Positions 62,970 through 64,000 of a DNA stretch of 64,000 bases are shown here, in pieces. Each line of letters opens with the position of its first letter. The first letter of the stretch is position 1. The DNA comes from Patescibacteria group bacterium (GTDB lineage: Bacteria > Patescibacteria > ABY1 > UBA10025 > JAHIVO01). Under the pieces are notes generated by a model, which was not told where the DNA came from, ran no database searches, and worked only from the letters and a program-made list of their open reading frames with translations. The DNA lies in assembly GCA_028718605.1 (NCBI GenBank), contig JAQULM010000002.1:62001-126000 (forward strand). Reading direction: 5' to 3'. The position numbers and the translations under genes were made by a program.

Positions 62970-63161
62970 ATGATGAAGAATCGACGCCTGTGGAGGCAAC
63001 TCTGGCGGGCCAGAAAATTGGGATTGCCACGGCCGACGTTTGAAATGTCGCCCGAAGACGCCCAGTCAGGGGACCGCAGACAGTATGACTTTTGGAACTT
63101 CTGCATCAGAAACAGTGATGTAGTCCAACTTCCCACACCGGAGCCTATCTCAATGAGATAG
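62970..63161 (+). CDS. Orphan basic small protein (63 aa)
   Basis: No family recognised. MMKNRRLWRQLWRARKLG is a strongly basic, Trp/Arg-rich helix; the remainder is acidic and polar (EMSPEDAQSGDRRQYDFWNFC) and ends PEPISMR. GGAGG lies nine bases before the first ATG. The stop codon sits inside the stem of the gene's own terminator. Strong promoter, ribosome site and terminator together suggest a highly transcribed monocistronic gene or a dual-function RNA. Confidence 0.65.
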   Translation: MMKNRRLWRQLWRARKLGLPRPTFEMSPEDAQSGDRRQYDFWNFCIRNSDVVQLPTPEPISMR

Positions 63162-63172
63162 GCTTCTTTTAT
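63143..63172 (+). terminator. Terminator overlapping the end of the 63-residue gene
   Basis: GCCTATCTC-AAT-GAGATAGGC, nine perfect pairs with a three-base loop, then TTCTTTTAT. The TAG stop is within the 3' strand. Confidence 0.88.
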
Positions 63173-63268
63173 CCACAACGCTGAAGGATTATCCGGGCTG
63201 TTTGCTCGCGATGGAGAGAAATCAACGGATAGTGTTTATGTTTTTGGACTTCGTGGTAGGAGTAAGCG

Positions 63269-63739
63269 TCAGCCATCTTTTTTGTCATAAAACTCTACTC
63301 GGCCGCCGAAGTGCTCAATCGCCTCTTTCACCGTGGCAAACGACTCTACCGCCGCCGGCTTCGTCGGGCGGTCAGTTTGGTATGTATGGCCAGTGCCTTC
63401 GCCGGACGTGAGCGTAAAATTCCCGCCTGGCATCGTGTAGACATGGACGGGAACATTCAGGCGTTCCTGCTGGTCAACGGGTACGCGGAAAAGGACGCCG
63501 TCTTTTTCAACGGACAGTTCAAACCCTTCATTGCTTCCCCACAGGAATGCGTGCGCGGCGGAAAAAGCGGGGTTATCCGAAGCATAGATTAATTTTGGCT
63601 GGGTTTCCGGGTCAGCACCGCCGGGAATGGACCGCCGGCGCGGTTCAAATTCTTCAACCGCAGTCGCGGTCGTACCGTGATACAGCGTACTCGGTACTGG
63701 CTCTTTCTCTGGATTGTGCTCTTGTTCGTACTCCGACAT
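63269..63739 (-). CDS. Protein with ADP-ribosyltransferase-like motif (156 aa)
   Basis: Family uncertain. LYHGTTATAVEEFEPR, then KLIYASDNPAFSAAHAFLWG, recalls the H-x-T...Y-A-S/T-x-x-x-x-A-x-x-F pattern of ART/PARP-like and KptA-like folds, where the first His binds NAD. A catalytic Glu cannot be placed with confidence (VEFYDKKDG or AIEHFGG are candidates). The N-terminus is acidic and disordered. No toxin partner is visible next to it. Confidence 0.5.
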   Translation of the reverse strand: MSEYEQEHNPEKEPVPSTLYHGTTATAVEEFEPRRRSIPGGADPETQPKLIYASDNPAFSAAHAFLWGSNEGFELSVEKDGVLFRVPVDQQERLNVPVHVYTMPGGNFTLTSGEGTGHTYQTDRPTKPAAVESFATVKEAIEHFGGRVEFYDKKDG

Positions 63740-63764
63740 GGGACCTTGTTGATTAAAAAATATT

Positions 63765-64000
63765 CTACAACCAGTTTTTATCCTGGTATTTTTCCTCTGC
63801 TGCTACGATATTAATTTGTTTCCGTATTTCAGCGATGTCCGTCTCGTTCAATGGCTTGAACGCATCATAGAATCCCGTTGACCGGTCCGGCAAATACACT
63901 GCCTCTCGGAACGGCTGGTGCACGGCGTTTTTCGCGCGGCCGTAGATGTGCAGGTGGAACACAGGCTGTTTGCCGGATTTGTACGCCCAGTTGCCCATGT
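63765..64000 (-). CDS. HIT-family protein, C-terminal part (runs off the window)
   Basis: The visible 77 residues contain the histidine-triad-like PVFHLHIYGRAKN, where the canonical HxHxH reads HLHIYG; the third His position holds Tyr. The frame is open to the window edge, and HIT proteins have a further 60-80 N-terminal residues, so the apparent ATG at 63998 is probably internal. HIT proteins hydrolyse dinucleoside polyphosphates or AMP conjugates. Confidence 0.6.
   Translation of the reverse strand, partial: MGNWAYKSGKQPVFHLHIYGRAKNAVHQPFREAVYLPDRSTGFYDAFKPLNETDIAEIRKQINIVAAEEKYQDKNWL

Overview
The window looks like a chromosomal segment of a Patescibacteria (Candidate Phyla Radiation) bacterium. 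This rests on gene content and style rather than a marker-gene tree. Pointers are an AMP phosphorylase, several membrane-anchored proteins with Asn/Thr-rich linkers, FG-GAP repeat surface proteins, small GIY-YIG proteins, short palindromes of the CCTGCC/GGCAGG type, very short or absent mRNA leaders, and a purine-synthesis remnant instead of a pathway. Most genes have roughly balanced base composition; one (60054-61397) is plainly A/T-rich.

Layout. 1-7.5 kb: signal peptidase I, two tRNA-Val, a polyprenol-phosphate glycosyltransferase divergent from an LCP protein, then der, pth, a PilT-like ATPase and pilM. 8-15 kb: mfd, a small membrane protein, dprA and topA. 15-21 kb: a secreted protein, an SDR-type threonine dehydrogenase, and a minus-strand parA-parB-O-antigen-ligase/TPR run. 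21-22 kb: a tRNA cluster with a broken tRNA-Leu, a GIY-YIG gene, intact tRNA-Leu, initiator tRNA and a second CAT tRNA, with palindromic repeats. 22-32 kb, minus strand: lgt, two DsbA-like proteins, a ferredoxin and a fur-sufC-sufB-sufD-ferritin-like-sufS-sufU-sodA-ferritin run. The run starts from a TTGACA-17-TATAAT promoter with a Fur-type inverted repeat on its start site. 32-40 kb: M32 carboxypeptidase, AMP phosphorylase, CorA, a DUF1858 protein, a ZIP transporter, DUF378, and a CarH-like B12-binding regulator. 40-46 kb: two large secreted FG-GAP proteins, the remnant of a third, and a radical SAM protein. 46.4-46.6 kb: a tRNA-Asn lying inside the split anticodon of a second tRNA-Asn. 47-55 kb: VTT membrane protein, thioredoxin-DsbD fusion, CYTH protein and two MacB-like ABC cassettes. 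55-64 kb: small membrane and hypothetical proteins, a second GIY-YIG protein, a purH fragment, Nudix, flavodoxin, the A/T-rich gene, a 63-residue orphan gene and the end of a HIT protein.

How the genes fit together. The suf/sod/ferritin run makes Fe-S clusters and handles iron and superoxide, apparently under its own first gene. The DsbA-like proteins and the thioredoxin-DsbD fusion would form an extracytoplasmic thiol-redox relay. The LCP protein, glycosyltransferase, ligase and FG-GAP proteins shape the cell surface. dprA and the pil-like genes fit DNA uptake, which is typical of these bacteria.

The most unusual structures are the two broken tRNA loci (21.0 and 46.5 kb). In both, a tRNA gene is interrupted in the anticodon arm by CCYGCCYGCC palindrome arms, and an intact copy of the same isoacceptor lies inside or just downstream of the insertion.
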